DNA of 64,000 bases from Brachybacterium massiliense (GCF_900184245.1 NZ_FXXB01000007.1:1-64000); one strand, 5' to 3'; positions 1-9,173 are shown, counted from the stretch's first letter. Translations and numbers: made by a program. The notes: a model not told the origin generated them from the sequence alone.

Positions 1-1124
1 TCGGCACGCTGAGCGTCGAGCAGATCATCCGCGACCGCGCCTCCTTCGCCAGCCAGGTGCAGGCCGAGGCCGAGCACTCGATGAACAACCAGGGCCTGGT
101 CATCGACACCTTCCAGATCTCCGCGATCGAGGATGACGGCTCCTACCTGCGTGACTGGGGCCGTCCCGAGGCTGCACTGGTGGCCAAGCGCGCGGCGATC
201 GCCGAGTCCGATGCGAACCGTGAGTCCACCCAGGCCAGCAACCTCAACCTCCAGCAGGAGGCGGAGTCCAAGCAGGCCTTCGATCTGCGCAACGCGGAGA
301 TCAAGGAGGAGACGGACGCCCGTCAGGCCGTCGCCGATGCCGCGGGTCCGCTCGCGCGCGCCGCTCAGCAGCAGAAGATCATCGAGCAGGAAGAGCTCAT
401 CGCGGTCCGCAACAACGACCTGCGCGAGAAGCAGCTCGTCGCCGAGGTCCACAAGCCGGCCGAGGCGAAGCGCTACGCCGAGCAGCAGGATGCGGATTCC
501 AAGAAGTACACCCGCATCGCCGAGTCGGAGGCGCAGCTGACCGACGAGCGCAACCGCGCCGAGTCCCGCAAGGTCACCGCGGACGCCGAGGCCCATGCCA
601 TCGAGGCCCGGGGTCGCGCCGAGGCCGAGGTCGAGCTGCAGCGCCGTTCGAAGGACGCCGAGGCCGTGCGCCTCGAGGGTGTGGCCGAGGCCGACGCCCT
701 GCGCGCCAAGGGTGAGGCCGAGGCCGCGGCGATCCGCGCCAAGGGCGACGCCGAGGCGGAGACCACCCGTGCCCGCGCCGAGGCGTACAAGCAGTTCAAC
801 GACGCCGCGGTGCTCGCCCAGGTGCTCGAGGTCCTGCCCGAGGTCGCCGGCGAGCTCGCCGCGCCGTACTCGAACATCGACAACCTCTCGGTGTTCTCCA
901 CCGATGGCGAGGCGAAGATCGGTCAGAACATCTCCGTGGGCCTCGCCCAGGTGCTCGACATGGTCAAGTCCACCACCGGCGTGGACTTCCAGGACACGCT
1001 CCAGCGCGCCGCCGAGGGCGGCCGCGAGGTGCGTGCCCAGTCCGAGCAGGCGCAGCACGCCTCCCAGGCGGCGCCGTCCGCGCCGGCCGCGCCGGCCGAG
1101 GAGTCCGCCGCCGACGAGGGCTGA
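1..1124 (+). CDS. Flotillin-family (SPFH/band 7) protein, 5' end outside window
   Basis: The reading frame is open from base 3, so the N-terminal membrane segment and most of the SPFH domain lie outside the window. Visible are the end of the SPFH domain (GTLSVEQIIRDRASFA, then LVIDTFQISAIED) and a long Glu/Ala-rich coiled coil with EAEA repeats, followed by a hydrophobic stretch (AAVLAQVLEVLPEVAGELA) and a Pro/Ala-rich tail. This matches FloT/YuaG-type flotillins, scaffold proteins of membrane microdomains. A GTG at 57 is an internal codon, not the start, because homology begins upstream of it. A hairpin 22 bases past the stop suggests the transcript ends here. Confidence 0.85.
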   Translation, partial: GTLSVEQIIRDRASFASQVQAEAEHSMNNQGLVIDTFQISAIEDDGSYLRDWGRPEAALVAKRAAIAESDANRESTQASNLNLQQEAESKQAFDLRNAEIKEETDARQAVADAAGPLARAAQQQKIIEQEELIAVRNNDLREKQLVAEVHKPAEAKRYAEQQDADSKKYTRIAESEAQLTDERNRAESRKVTADAEAHAIEARGRAEAEVELQRRSKDAEAVRLEGVAEADALRAKGEAEAAAIRAKGDAEAETTRARAEAYKQFNDAAVLAQVLEVLPEVAGELAAPYSNIDNLSVFSTDGEAKIGQNISVGLAQVLDMVKSTTGVDFQDTLQRAAEGGREVRAQSEQAQHASQAAPSAPAAPAEESAADEG

Positions 1125-1145
1125 TCCCCCGACGCCGAGCGTTCC

Positions 1146-1186
1146 GAGCGCCCCGGTCACTCCGTCGTGGAGGAGCCGGGGCGCTC
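1146..1186 (+). terminator. Terminator-like hairpin after flotillin gene
   Basis: Perfect 11-bp inverted repeat: GAGCGCCCCGG at 1146-1156 and CCGGGGCGCTC at 1176-1186, with a 19-nt loop. It has no U-tract, as is common in high-GC actinobacteria. Confidence 0.6.
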
Positions 1187-1277
1187 TGCTGTGCGGACGC
1201 CGTCGCGATCGCGCGCTGCTCCCAGATTCTCGCGCTGGGCAGGGAAACTGGTCCTGCGCAGGGGCCCTGTGCGGCCC

Positions 1278-1283
1278 TAGAGT
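1278..1283 (+). promoter_or_regulatory. Possible -10 element for pfkA
   Basis: TAGAGT matches the TAnnnT -10 pattern seen before other genes in the window. Transcription would begin near 1290, giving pfkA a leader of about 53 nt. A GTG at 1289 is in frame with pfkA and could instead be a leaderless start adding 18 residues. Confidence 0.4.
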
Positions 1284-1342
1284 GGGCAGTGGCCCGTGCT
1301 TCGTCGGCTCCCCTGCTCCACGAGAGAAGAGAACCCTCCCCC

Positions 1343-2371
1343 ATGAAGATCGGAATCCTGACCTCCGGCGGCGACTGCCCCGGTCTGAACGCCGTGATCC
1401 GCGGCGCGGTGATCAAGGGCGACAAGCTCTTCGAGGACGAGTTCATCGGTTTCAAGGACGGCTGGCGAGGCGTCATCGACGACGACTGGATGACGCTGCC
1501 GCGCCGCCGAGTGCGCGGCATCGGCCGGATCGGCGGCACGATCCTGGGCACCTCCCGCTCGAACCCCTTCGCCGACGGCGAGGACGGCGCGGAAATCGTG
1601 CGCCGCCACCTGGATGAGAACGACATGGACGCGATCATCGCGATCGGCGGAGACGGCACCCTGTTCACCGCGAACCGGCTCTATGAGGCGGGGATCCCGG
1701 TGATCGGCGTGCCGAAGACGGTCGACAACGACCTCGATGCCACCGACTACACCTTCGGCTTCAACACGGCGGTGGAGATCGCGACCGAGGCGCTGGACCG
1801 GCTGCGGATGACGGGCGACTCCCATCACCGCTGCATGGTGGCCGAGGTGATGGGCCGCAGCGTGGGCTGGATCGCGCTGCACTCGGGCATGGCCGCCGGC
1901 GCGCACGTGATCTGCCTGCCCGAGTTCCCGCTGACGATCGCCGAGATCTGCCAGTACGTGAAGGCCGCCTTCGACCGCGGTCGCGCGCCCCTGGTGGTGG
2001 TGGCCGAGGGGTTCGTGCCCTCGGACGCGCCGGAGGGGTTCATGGACTACGACCTCGACGAGTTCGGCCGGCCTCGCTTCGGCGGCATCGCCCAGGCGCT
2101 CGCCCCGCTGATCGAGGAGCGGCTGGGCATCGAGTCGCGGGCCACCGTGCTGGGCCATATCCAGCGCGGCGGTGAGCCGACGGCCTACGACCGGGTGCTC
2201 GCGACCCGGCTCGGCACCGCCGCCGTGGATCTCGTCCACCAAGGCCGTTTCGGACACATGGTGGCGCTGCGCGGCACCGACATCGTGGACGTGCCGCTGA
2301 CCGAGGCGATCGACAGCGTCAAGCGCGTGCCCGAGTCCCGCTGGCGCGAGGCCGAGGTGCTGTTCGGCTAG
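1343..2371 (+). CDS. pfkA: 6-phosphofructokinase
   Basis: Phosphorylates fructose 6-phosphate in the committed step of glycolysis. The 342-residue protein has the N-terminal nucleotide motif ILTSGGDCPGLNAVI, GGDGT at residues 102-106, PKTVDND (124-130) with the catalytic aspartates, and MVAEVMGR and HIQRGG substrate-site motifs. Glycine after GGD points to ATP rather than pyrophosphate as donor, but the lysine of PKTVDND is typical of pyrophosphate enzymes. This mixed signature is known from ATP-dependent actinobacterial (Streptomyces-type) enzymes. The ATG at 1343 begins the conserved fold, so the in-frame GTG at 1289 was not used. Its stop codon overlaps that of the convergent dehydrogenase gene by three bases within CTAG. 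Confidence 0.95.
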   Translation: MKIGILTSGGDCPGLNAVIRGAVIKGDKLFEDEFIGFKDGWRGVIDDDWMTLPRRRVRGIGRIGGTILGTSRSNPFADGEDGAEIVRRHLDENDMDAIIAIGGDGTLFTANRLYEAGIPVIGVPKTVDNDLDATDYTFGFNTAVEIATEALDRLRMTGDSHHRCMVAEVMGRSVGWIALHSGMAAGAHVICLPEFPLTIAEICQYVKAAFDRGRAPLVVVAEGFVPSDAPEGFMDYDLDEFGRPRFGGIAQALAPLIEERLGIESRATVLGHIQRGGEPTAYDRVLATRLGTAAVDLVHQGRFGHMVALRGTDIVDVPLTEAIDSVKRVPESRWREAEVLFG

Positions 2372-3561
2372 GACGCCGCCCCGATCTCGCCGAGCAGGGC
2401 CTTGGCGTAGGAAGCGTGCACGGACTCCTCGTCGGAGGGGTGGTACATGCCGGCGCGCACGTCGCGGGAGAGGCGCTCGAGCTCGCTGCGGCGGAAGTAC
2501 TGGGCGCCCCCGCTCGCGCGCAGCACCTGGTCCACGGCCGCGATCGCGGTCTCGGTGGCGCGGGACTTGACCCCGGAGAAGTGCAGGAACCAGCGCGGCC
2601 CGTGATCGCTAAGGCCGCTGCCCTGCTCCCCCGTGCCCAGAGCGTCGAGATCGGCGGTGACCTTCTCGATCTGCAGGATCACGCCGTCCACGCCGATCGC
2701 GGCGTCGGCCAGGCGCCAGCGGATGTCCGGGTCATCGGCATGGACGATGCCCTTGGTGGCGTTGCGACGGGTGGTGGCGATGCGGGTCCCCACGGCGATC
2801 GCTCGCTCGGCGATGCCGGTGTACACCGAGGAGATCAGCAGCTCGAAGGCGCCGAAGATGCCCATCACGAAGGGGTCCTGGTTGGGGCCCACGGGGGTGC
2901 TGGTCACCACGCGCTCGGCCGTGACAGGTGCGGCGTGCAGCTTCGTGGTGCGGGACTGGGAGGGGCGCATGCCGTGGGTGTCCCAGTCGTCGAGCACCTC
3001 GACGGCGTCGCTGCGCTCGAGCACGCCGAACAGGAGGCGCGGGTCCGCCTCGCTCGCCTCGGCGACGCGGCCGTGCGCGACCAGCCGGTCCCAGACGGGC
3101 GCCAGGGAGGTGAAGATCTTGGTGCCGGTGAGCTGGAAGCCACCGCCCGGCTGCTCCTCGGCACGGGTGGAGGAGTCGAAGAGCATCGCGTCGTTGCCGG
3201 CCTCGGAGATGCCGAAGGCGAAGAGCTGATCCTCGGCGGCGTCCTCGAGGATCGAGCGCACTCCGTCCGTCCCGAGACGGTGGGCATGCAGCGCCGCTCC
3301 GGTGACCACCAGGTGCATGTTCATCGACAGCGCCGTGGCCGGGGCAGCCTGGGCGAGGCGACGCTGGATGCGGGTGGCCTCGAGCAGCGTCGCGCCGAGA
3401 CCTCCGAGCTCGGTGGGCACCAGCAGGCGCAGGTAGCCGCGCTCGCGGAGATCGGCGAGGTCGTCCTCGGGGAAGGTGTTCTCCTGGTCGTGGACCACCG
3501 CGCGCTCGCGGAAGGTCTCCAGCAGGGAATCGGGAAGGAAGTCCTCGGCGATGATGCTCAT
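2368..3561 (-). CDS. Acyl-CoA dehydrogenase family protein
   Basis: A 397-residue FAD-dependent acyl-CoA dehydrogenase-fold protein. Seen: N-terminal helical domain (LLVPTELGGLGATLLE), the beta-domain flavin and substrate region (FGISEAGNDAMLF, LTGTKIFTSLAPVWD), and a C-terminal helical bundle ending with ASGGAQYFRRSELERLSRD. Fatty or branched-chain acyl-CoA oxidation is the usual role, but flavin monooxygenases of the DszC/HpaB-like branch share the fold, so the substrate is open. It stands alone and convergent to pfkA. The start codon follows a TAGCGT -10 element by six bases, suggesting a leaderless message. Confidence 0.8.
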   Translation of the reverse strand: MSIIAEDFLPDSLLETFRERAVVHDQENTFPEDDLADLRERGYLRLLVPTELGGLGATLLEATRIQRRLAQAAPATALSMNMHLVVTGAALHAHRLGTDGVRSILEDAAEDQLFAFGISEAGNDAMLFDSSTRAEEQPGGGFQLTGTKIFTSLAPVWDRLVAHGRVAEASEADPRLLFGVLERSDAVEVLDDWDTHGMRPSQSRTTKLHAAPVTAERVVTSTPVGPNQDPFVMGIFGAFELLISSVYTGIAERAIAVGTRIATTRRNATKGIVHADDPDIRWRLADAAIGVDGVILQIEKVTADLDALGTGEQGSGLSDHGPRWFLHFSGVKSRATETAIAAVDQVLRASGGAQYFRRSELERLSRDVRAGMYHPSDEESVHASYAKALLGEIGAAS

Positions 3562-3567
3562 GAGCCA

Positions 3568-3573
3568 ACGCTA
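3568..3573 (-). promoter_or_regulatory. -10 element, leaderless acyl-CoA dehydrogenase gene
   Basis: TAGCGT on the minus strand, six bases before the ATG at 3561. The spacing implies transcription starts at or next to the start codon. Confidence 0.5.
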
Positions 3574-3679
3574 GTCCAGGGCGGGCCGCTGGTGGGTGCC
3601 AGCCTCGCCACACGGCGGGCCCCGCCGCTCGTGGAGGCTCGCCCGGGCGGTTGGTCAGCTACGGGTTCAGGGGCGACAT

Positions 3680-3699
3680 CTACGGCGATATCGCCGTAG
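3680..3699. promoter_or_regulatory. 20-bp perfect palindrome, candidate operator
   Basis: CTACGGCGATATCGCCGTAG is a perfect dyad with no spacer. It lies in the 195-bp gap upstream of the dehydrogenase gene and downstream of the phosphatase-family gene. A loopless dyad fits a dimeric repressor site better than a terminator. No regulator gene is adjacent. Confidence 0.5.
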
Positions 3700-3756
3700 T
3701 GCTCGCCAGGACGCCAGTACCCGACCGACGAGGGGTCGATTCTGACCCGTGCAGCG

Positions 3757-4677
3757 TCAGCGGGTCAGGTGCACGGTGGCGACCGTGCCGCGGTGGTCCG
3801 AGGAGCCGCGCCCGGCGACCTCGAGCGCGCTCACCCCGATGTCGCCGCGCACCCAGAGCGAGTCGATCCGCCGCACCGGGAAGCGCGCGGGATGCGTGGC
3901 GAGGCGCAGTCGGCGCAGAGAGACAGCGGGGGCGCTGAGCAGGCGCTGCCATCGGGACTCGGGCACCGCCGCCGGGACTGAACCGGCCGCCCCGGATGGT
4001 CCGATCACCCCGGACGCTGCCGCCCCGGCCTCCCCGATCTCCCTGGCCGCCTCGGCGGCGTCACGCCATCCGGTGGCGGCGAGCGCGGCCAGCTCCGGGT
4101 CGGAGGGCTCGGCGTTCATGTCCCCCATCAGCAGCGCCGGCCCTGCGAGGTCCTGACAGACACGGACGATGCCCTGGACCTGGGCGGTGCGGTGCGCCGG
4201 CTCGGCATTGTCCAGATGGGTCACGAGCACCTCGAGCCGCTCATCACCCGGGCCGCGCACGACGGCGCGGAGCACGCCGCGCGGCTCCGCGGGCGGGGCG
4301 TGGTGCGGGTGAGCGGGCAGCAGCGAGAACGAATGGGAGAGGATCTCATGCCGGGTCAGCAGCGCGACGCCGTAGCGCCGGCGCGGTGCGCCCGCACGTA
4401 TCGGGGGCAGATCGAGCGCCGCACCGAACCGGCTCTGCATCCCCAGCAGCTCAGCGAGACGGGCGGGCTGGTCCTCATGATCGGACCGGGACCCGAACAT
4501 CGCATCGACCTCCTGCAGGCCGATCACGTCGGCGCCCAGCGACGCGATCTCGCGTGCGGTGCGGGCCAGATCCACCCGCCCGTCGGGACCCAGGCCGTGG
4601 CGGATGTTGAAGGTCGCCACCCGCCACAGGGCCGCCGCCTGCCCCGCCACGGAGCTGTCCTGCCGCCGGCCGTTCAC
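3757..4677 (-). CDS. Endonuclease/exonuclease/phosphatase family protein
   Basis: A 306-residue protein with the complete DNase I-like metal-dependent phosphoesterase core: FNIRHG with the metal-binding Asn, LQEVD with the catalytic Glu, the GDMNAEP motif, and a terminal SDHRGTVATVHL with the catalytic Asp-His. There is no signal peptide or membrane segment, so it is probably cytoplasmic. Substrate class (DNA, phosphoinositide or sphingomyelin-like) cannot be told from sequence. The GTG start lies four bases after the dnaE stop, so it is probably translated from the dnaE message; that context mildly favours a nucleic acid role. Confidence 0.8.
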   Translation of the reverse strand: MNGRRQDSSVAGQAAALWRVATFNIRHGLGPDGRVDLARTAREIASLGADVIGLQEVDAMFGSRSDHEDQPARLAELLGMQSRFGAALDLPPIRAGAPRRRYGVALLTRHEILSHSFSLLPAHPHHAPPAEPRGVLRAVVRGPGDERLEVLVTHLDNAEPAHRTAQVQGIVRVCQDLAGPALLMGDMNAEPSDPELAALAATGWRDAAEAAREIGEAGAAASGVIGPSGAAGSVPAAVPESRWQRLLSAPAVSLRRLRLATHPARFPVRRIDSLWVRGDIGVSALEVAGRGSSDHRGTVATVHLTR

Positions 4678-4681
4678 GGCC

Positions 4682-7600
4682 TCACTGCAGGCAGCTCGGG
4701 CCCAGCAGCGCCTTGAGCGAGGCGTACAGGGCGGCCGACGGGGTGACCGAGAGCCGCTTGTCCAGCTGCATCAACGTGGTGCGACCGGGCTCCTGCAGGC
4801 GCAGGCGCACCTCGCTGGCTCCCGGATTGTCCTCGAGCACGCCGCGCAGGTCGCTGACCACCCGCTCGGTGGCGCGCATCGCCGGCAGGGCGATCACGAC
4901 GGGCCCGTCGGCCCCTCCCCCGGTCTCGGGGACGGTCATCTCCATCACCCGCAGCTCGGGCATGCCCTTCGAGGTGTCCACGCGGCCCTTCATCGAGACG
5001 ATGAGGTCCTCGGCGAGCTCCCCGGCGACGGTCATGTACGTCGAGGGGAACAGCAGGCAGTCGATCGAGCCCTCGAGATCCTCGACGGTCACGATCGCCC
5101 ACATGTCGCCCTTCTTGGTGGTCTTGCGCTGCAGGGTGGTGATCAGCCCCGCGATCGTGACCATCGCCCCGTCCTCGACGGCGCCGTCGTCGGCGAGCGC
5201 GCTGATCGAGGTCGAGGAGTTCTGCGCGATGACGTGCTCGAGCCCGTACAGCGGGTGGTCCGAGACGTACAGACCCAGCATGTTCCGCTCGAAGGCGAGC
5301 TTCTCCTTCCGGTCCCATTCGGGCAGGTCCGGGATGGTGATGGTGGCGGCCGAGCCGGAGGCCATCTCGGGGCCGTCGCCCCCCCCGCCGCTGAACATGT
5401 CGGCGAAGAGGTCGTACTGGCCCTGGGCCTCCTTGCGCTTGACGTCGACCACCGAGTCCACCGCATCCTCGTGGATCAGCACGAGGGAACGACGGTTCGC
5501 GCCGAGCGAGTCGAAGGCGCCGCCCTTGATGAGCGACTCGATGGTGCGCTTGTTGCACACCGACAGCGGCACCTTGTCCAGGAAGTCGGTGAAGGAGGTG
5601 AAGGCGCCCTTCTCCTCCCGGGTCCTGATGATCTCCTCGACCACATGCGCGCCGACGTTGCGGATCGCGGAGAGGCCGAAGCGGATGTCATCGCCGACGG
5701 CGGAGAAGTACAGGTCCGACTCGTTGACGTCCGGGGGCAGCACGGTGATGCCGCGGTGGCGGCAGTCGCCCAGGTACAGGCCGAGCCGGTCGCGGTTCTC
5801 CTGGGTGGAGGTCAGCAGCGCGGCCATGTACTCGGTGGGGTGGTTCGCCTTGAGGTAAGCGGTCCAGTAGGAGACCACGCCGTAGGCGGCGGAGTGGGAC
5901 TTGTTGAAGGCGTAGTCGGCGAAGGGCAGCAGCGTCTCCCACAGCGCGGCGACGGCCGCGTCGGAGTAGCCGTTGCTCTTCATGCCCGCCTCGAAGGAGA
6001 CGTACTGCTTGTCCAGCTCCGCCTTCTTCTTCTTGCCCATCGCGCGGCGCAGGATGTCCGCTTCGCCGAGCGAGTAGCCGGCGACTTTCTGCGCCGTCTG
6101 CATGACCTGCTCCTGGTAGACGAGCACGCCGTAGGTCTCGCCGAGGATCTCTTCGAGCGGCTCCTCGAGCTCGGGGTGGATCGGGGTGATCTCCTGGAGC
6201 CCGTTCTTGCGCAGCGCGTAGTTGGTGTGCGAGCCCATGCCCATCGGACCGGGGCGGTAGAGCGCGGAGACCGCGGTGATGTCCCCGAACTGGTCGGGCT
6301 TCATCTGGCGCAGCAGGGTGCGCATACCCGAGCCGTCCAGCTGGAACACGCCAAGAGTGTCGCCCTTCTGGAGCAGCTCGTAGGTCGCCGGATCGTCGAA
6401 GGGCAGCGTTTCCAGATCCGGCGGGGTCTTCCCGTTGCGCTCCATGTTCGCGACCGCGTCGGAGAGCACGGTGAGGTTGCGCAGGCCCAGGAAGTCCATC
6501 TTCAGCAGGCCCAGGGTCTCGAGAGTGGGGTACTCGAACTGGGTGATGATCTGCCCGTCCGAGGGGCGGCGCATCATCGGCACGATGTCCACCAGCGGGT
6601 CGCTGGACATGATCACGGCGCAGGCGTGCACGCCCCAGCCGCGGGTCAGGCCCTCGACGCCCTTGGCGATCTCGACGACCTTCTGCACGTCCGGGTCCTC
6701 GTCGTGCAGGCGACGGAACTCCTCGGCCTCGGCGTAGCGCTTGTCCTCGGGGTCGAAGATGCCCTTGACCGAGATGTCCTTGCCCATCACGGTGGGCGGG
6801 AGGGTCTTGGTGAGCTTGTCGCCCATCGCGAAGGGGTAGTCGAGCACGCGCGCGGCGTCCTTGAGCGAGTTCTTCGTCTTCATCACGCCGTAGGTGATGA
6901 CCTGGGCGATGCGGTCATCGCCGTACTTGCGCTCCACGTACTCGATGACCTCGCCGCGGCGGCGATCATCGAAGTCGACGTCGAAGTCGGGCATGGAGAC
7001 GCGATCCGGGTTCAGGAACCGCTCGAACAGCAGGCCGTGCTCGATCGGATCGAGATCGGTGATGCGCATGGCGTAGGCGACCATCGAGCCGGCGCCGGAG
7101 CCTCGGCCCGGTCCCACGCGGATGTCCTGCTCCTTGGCCCACTTGATGTAGTCGGAGACCACCAGGAAGTAGCCGGGGAAGCCCATCTGCAGGATGACGG
7201 AGACCTCGTAGTCGGCGCGCTTCTGCACCTCGTCGGGGATGCCCGAGGGGTAGCGGTACTCCAGGCCCCGCTGGACCTCCTTGACGAACCAGGACTCCTC
7301 GTCCTCCCCCGCCGGGGTGGGGAAGCGCGGCATGTAGTTCGCACCCTCGTCGGTGGTGCGGAACTCGACATCGCACATCTCGGCGATCGTCAGGGTGTTG
7401 TCACAGGCCTCGGGGAACTCGCGGAACAGCTCGCGCATCTGCCGCGCGGACTTCAGGAAGTAGCCGGAGCCGCCGAACTTGAAGCGGTCCGGATCGTTCA
7501 GGCGCGATCCGGAGTTGATGCACAGCAGCACGTCCTGGATCTGCGCATCAGCCTCGGTGACATAGTGCAGGTCGTTGGTGGCTACGAGCGGGGCGTTGAT

Positions 7601-8254
7601 GGCCTTGCCCACCTCGAGCAGGTCCTTGGTGACGCGCTGCTCGATGTCCAGGCCGTGGTCCATCAGCTCGATGAAGTAGCTGTCCTTGCCGAACATATCC
7701 TGGTACTCGCCGGCGGCCTTGACGGCCTCGTCGAACTGGCCCAGGCGCAGGCGGGTCTGCACCTCACCGGACGGGCAGCCGGAGGTGGCGATCAGGCCGG
7801 GCGCGTACTTCGAGAGGATCTCCCGGTCCATCCGCGGCCACTTGCCCATCTGCCCGTCGAGAGAGGCGGCGGAGGCGAGCCGGAAGAGGTTGTGCATGCC
7901 GGGCGTCGTCTTCGACAGCAGGGTCAGGTGCGTGTAGGCGCCGCGGGCCGAGACGTCATCCCCAGCGGCCTGCTGCTCCTTGGTGCCCCACTGCACGCGG
8001 GTGCGGTCATGGCGGCTGGTGCCGGGGGTCACGTACGCCTCGACGCCGATGATCGGCTTGATGCCGGCATCCTTCGCGGTCTTGTAGAACTCGTAGGCGC
8101 CGAAGAGGTAGCCGTGATCGGTGATCGCGACGGCCTTCTGGTTCTGGCGGACGGTCTCGTCGACCAGTTTGTCGATCTTCGCGGCCCCGTCCAGCAGGGA
8201 GTAGTCGGTGTGCACATGCAGATGCACGAAGTCATCGGAGTCCGCAGAAGCCAT
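4682..8254 (-). CDS. dnaE: DNA polymerase III alpha subunit
   Basis: Replicative polymerase subunit, 1190 residues (DnaE1 size). The N-terminal PHP domain keeps its metal ligands (HLHVHTDYSLLDG at 11-23, ITDHG, SGCPSGE, MDHG, NDLHYV), consistent with an active proofreading exonuclease as in mycobacterial DnaE1. The palm has GPGRGSGAGS and the catalytic aspartates in PDFDVDFDD (422-430). Helix-hairpin-helix and OB-fold regions follow (ESLIKGGAFDSLGANR; GAMVTIAGLITTLQRKTTKKG). The ATG at 8254 is preferred over an upstream GTG because it directly precedes the PHP motif and lies 7 nt after a TACTCT -10 element. Last but one gene of the dcw-linked minus-strand run. Confidence 0.97.
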   Translation of the reverse strand: MASADSDDFVHLHVHTDYSLLDGAAKIDKLVDETVRQNQKAVAITDHGYLFGAYEFYKTAKDAGIKPIIGVEAYVTPGTSRHDRTRVQWGTKEQQAAGDDVSARGAYTHLTLLSKTTPGMHNLFRLASAASLDGQMGKWPRMDREILSKYAPGLIATSGCPSGEVQTRLRLGQFDEAVKAAGEYQDMFGKDSYFIELMDHGLDIEQRVTKDLLEVGKAINAPLVATNDLHYVTEADAQIQDVLLCINSGSRLNDPDRFKFGGSGYFLKSARQMRELFREFPEACDNTLTIAEMCDVEFRTTDEGANYMPRFPTPAGEDEESWFVKEVQRGLEYRYPSGIPDEVQKRADYEVSVILQMGFPGYFLVVSDYIKWAKEQDIRVGPGRGSGAGSMVAYAMRITDLDPIEHGLLFERFLNPDRVSMPDFDVDFDDRRRGEVIEYVERKYGDDRIAQVITYGVMKTKNSLKDAARVLDYPFAMGDKLTKTLPPTVMGKDISVKGIFDPEDKRYAEAEEFRRLHDEDPDVQKVVEIAKGVEGLTRGWGVHACAVIMSSDPLVDIVPMMRRPSDGQIITQFEYPTLETLGLLKMDFLGLRNLTVLSDAVANMERNGKTPPDLETLPFDDPATYELLQKGDTLGVFQLDGSGMRTLLRQMKPDQFGDITAVSALYRPGPMGMGSHTNYALRKNGLQEITPIHPELEEPLEEILGETYGVLVYQEQVMQTAQKVAGYSLGEADILRRAMGKKKKAELDKQYVSFEAGMKSNGYSDAAVAALWETLLPFADYAFNKSHSAAYGVVSYWTAYLKANHPTEYMAALLTSTQENRDRLGLYLGDCRHRGITVLPPDVNESDLYFSAVGDDIRFGLSAIRNVGAHVVEEIIRTREEKGAFTSFTDFLDKVPLSVCNKRTIESLIKGGAFDSLGANRRSLVLIHEDAVDSVVDVKRKEAQGQYDLFADMFSGGGGDGPEMASGSAATITIPDLPEWDRKEKLAFERNMLGLYVSDHPLYGLEHVIAQNSSTSISALADDGAVEDGAMVTIAGLITTLQRKTTKKGDMWAIVTVEDLEGSIDCLLFPSTYMTVAGELAEDLIVSMKGRVDTSKGMPELRVMEMTVPETGGGADGPVVIALPAMRATERVVSDLRGVLEDNPGASEVRLRLQEPGRTTLMQLDKRLSVTPSAALYASLKALLGPSCLQ

Positions 8255-8261
8255 GCCCTCC

Positions 8262-8267
8262 AGAGTA
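8262..8267 (-). promoter_or_regulatory. -10 element before dnaE
   Basis: TACTCT on the minus strand, seven bases before the dnaE ATG. The intervening GGAGGGC could also act as a ribosome site for a longer transcript. Confidence 0.4.
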
Positions 8268-8429
8268 GCCGCGCGGGCCCACGGAGGGGGCCTCCGCACG
8301 GGGTCGGAGAGGTCACCACAGCGCCCTCGGCGTGTCGGCGCCGCGGCGCTCCCGGTGCGCCCTCACAGGTCCTCCTCGCCGCCCGGCCCGCAGCGCCGCG
8401 AAGGCCTCATGGCGGCCTCCCCGGCATGC

Positions 8430-9167
8430 TCAGCGGCCGGTGCCGTCCCCCTCGGCGTCCTGCGCACGTCGGGTCTCGGCGAGCAGGGTGTTCATGTAGT
8501 CGTGCACGTCCTCGTAGCTCAGCGAGCGCTCGTCCCGACGGGGCGGGATGCCGCCCACGAAGGCGCCGCCGTGCCAGGCCAGCGAGTCGTCCGGCAGGGA
8601 CGGGTCGTCATCGCGCCAGAGGTCGATCGGGATCGCATGGGCGGCGAGATCGCGGGCGATCTCCTCGGCCCGGGCGGGGTCCCCCGCCCGCTGCAGCACC
8701 GAGACCAGCAGCGACTGCGCGGCCCAGGCCACGGCGTCGTCCCGGGAGTCCTCCCCTGGGTCCACCGATTCCTGCACGAGGGCGGCATAGCTCGCCGCGA
8801 GCTCGTCGGCCCCGTCCTCGAAGTGGTCCTTGGCCACACGCAGCGCCACCCGCGGCACCAGATCGCGCGCATCCCACAGCACCGCCGCGCCCACCAGCGC
8901 CATGCCCACGCCAGTGGGGAAATCGGGGTCCAGGGCGAGCGCGGTGGACGGCGGCCGGCCCGCACGGCGCTCGTCGTCGGCCGCGAGGAACTCCTCGACG
9001 GAGCGGGCGAGCGCCGCGCGCACGCGCTCGTCGTCGTGCAGCACGAGCTCGGCCTGCGACGGATCCAGCCCCAGCCTGCGGGCGACGCGCGCGAAGGGGA
9101 AGTCGGGGCGGGCCAGGGCCGCATCGCGGGTGGGCGCCAGGGCGCCGGGGCTCTGCTCGTCGTTCAT
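8430..9167 (-). CDS. Hypothetical acidic protein between rluD and dnaE
   Basis: A 245-residue protein not recognised as any family. It is acidic and Ala/Asp-rich, mostly predicted helical, with no signal peptide or membrane segment. Distinct stretches are DPDFPTGVGMALVGAAVLWDA, AWAAQSLLVSVLQRAGDPARA and a C-terminal SLSYEDVHDYMNTLLAETR. The alternating helices could be TPR-like repeats, but none is clear. The ATG lies six bases after TAGCGT, the pattern of leaderless genes here. Reading-frame codon use matches its neighbours, which supports a real gene. Confidence 0.65.
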   Translation of the reverse strand: MNDEQSPGALAPTRDAALARPDFPFARVARRLGLDPSQAELVLHDDERVRAALARSVEEFLAADDERRAGRPPSTALALDPDFPTGVGMALVGAAVLWDARDLVPRVALRVAKDHFEDGADELAASYAALVQESVDPGEDSRDDAVAWAAQSLLVSVLQRAGDPARAEEIARDLAAHAIPIDLWRDDDPSLPDDSLAWHGGAFVGGIPPRRDERSLSYEDVHDYMNTLLAETRRAQDAEGDGTGR

Positions 9168-9173
9168 GCCTCG

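Noticed and set aside
1289-1342. In-frame GTG giving pfkA 18 more residues
   Set aside because: The added residues have no phosphofructokinase character, though the TAGAGT upstream leaves a leaderless start possible.
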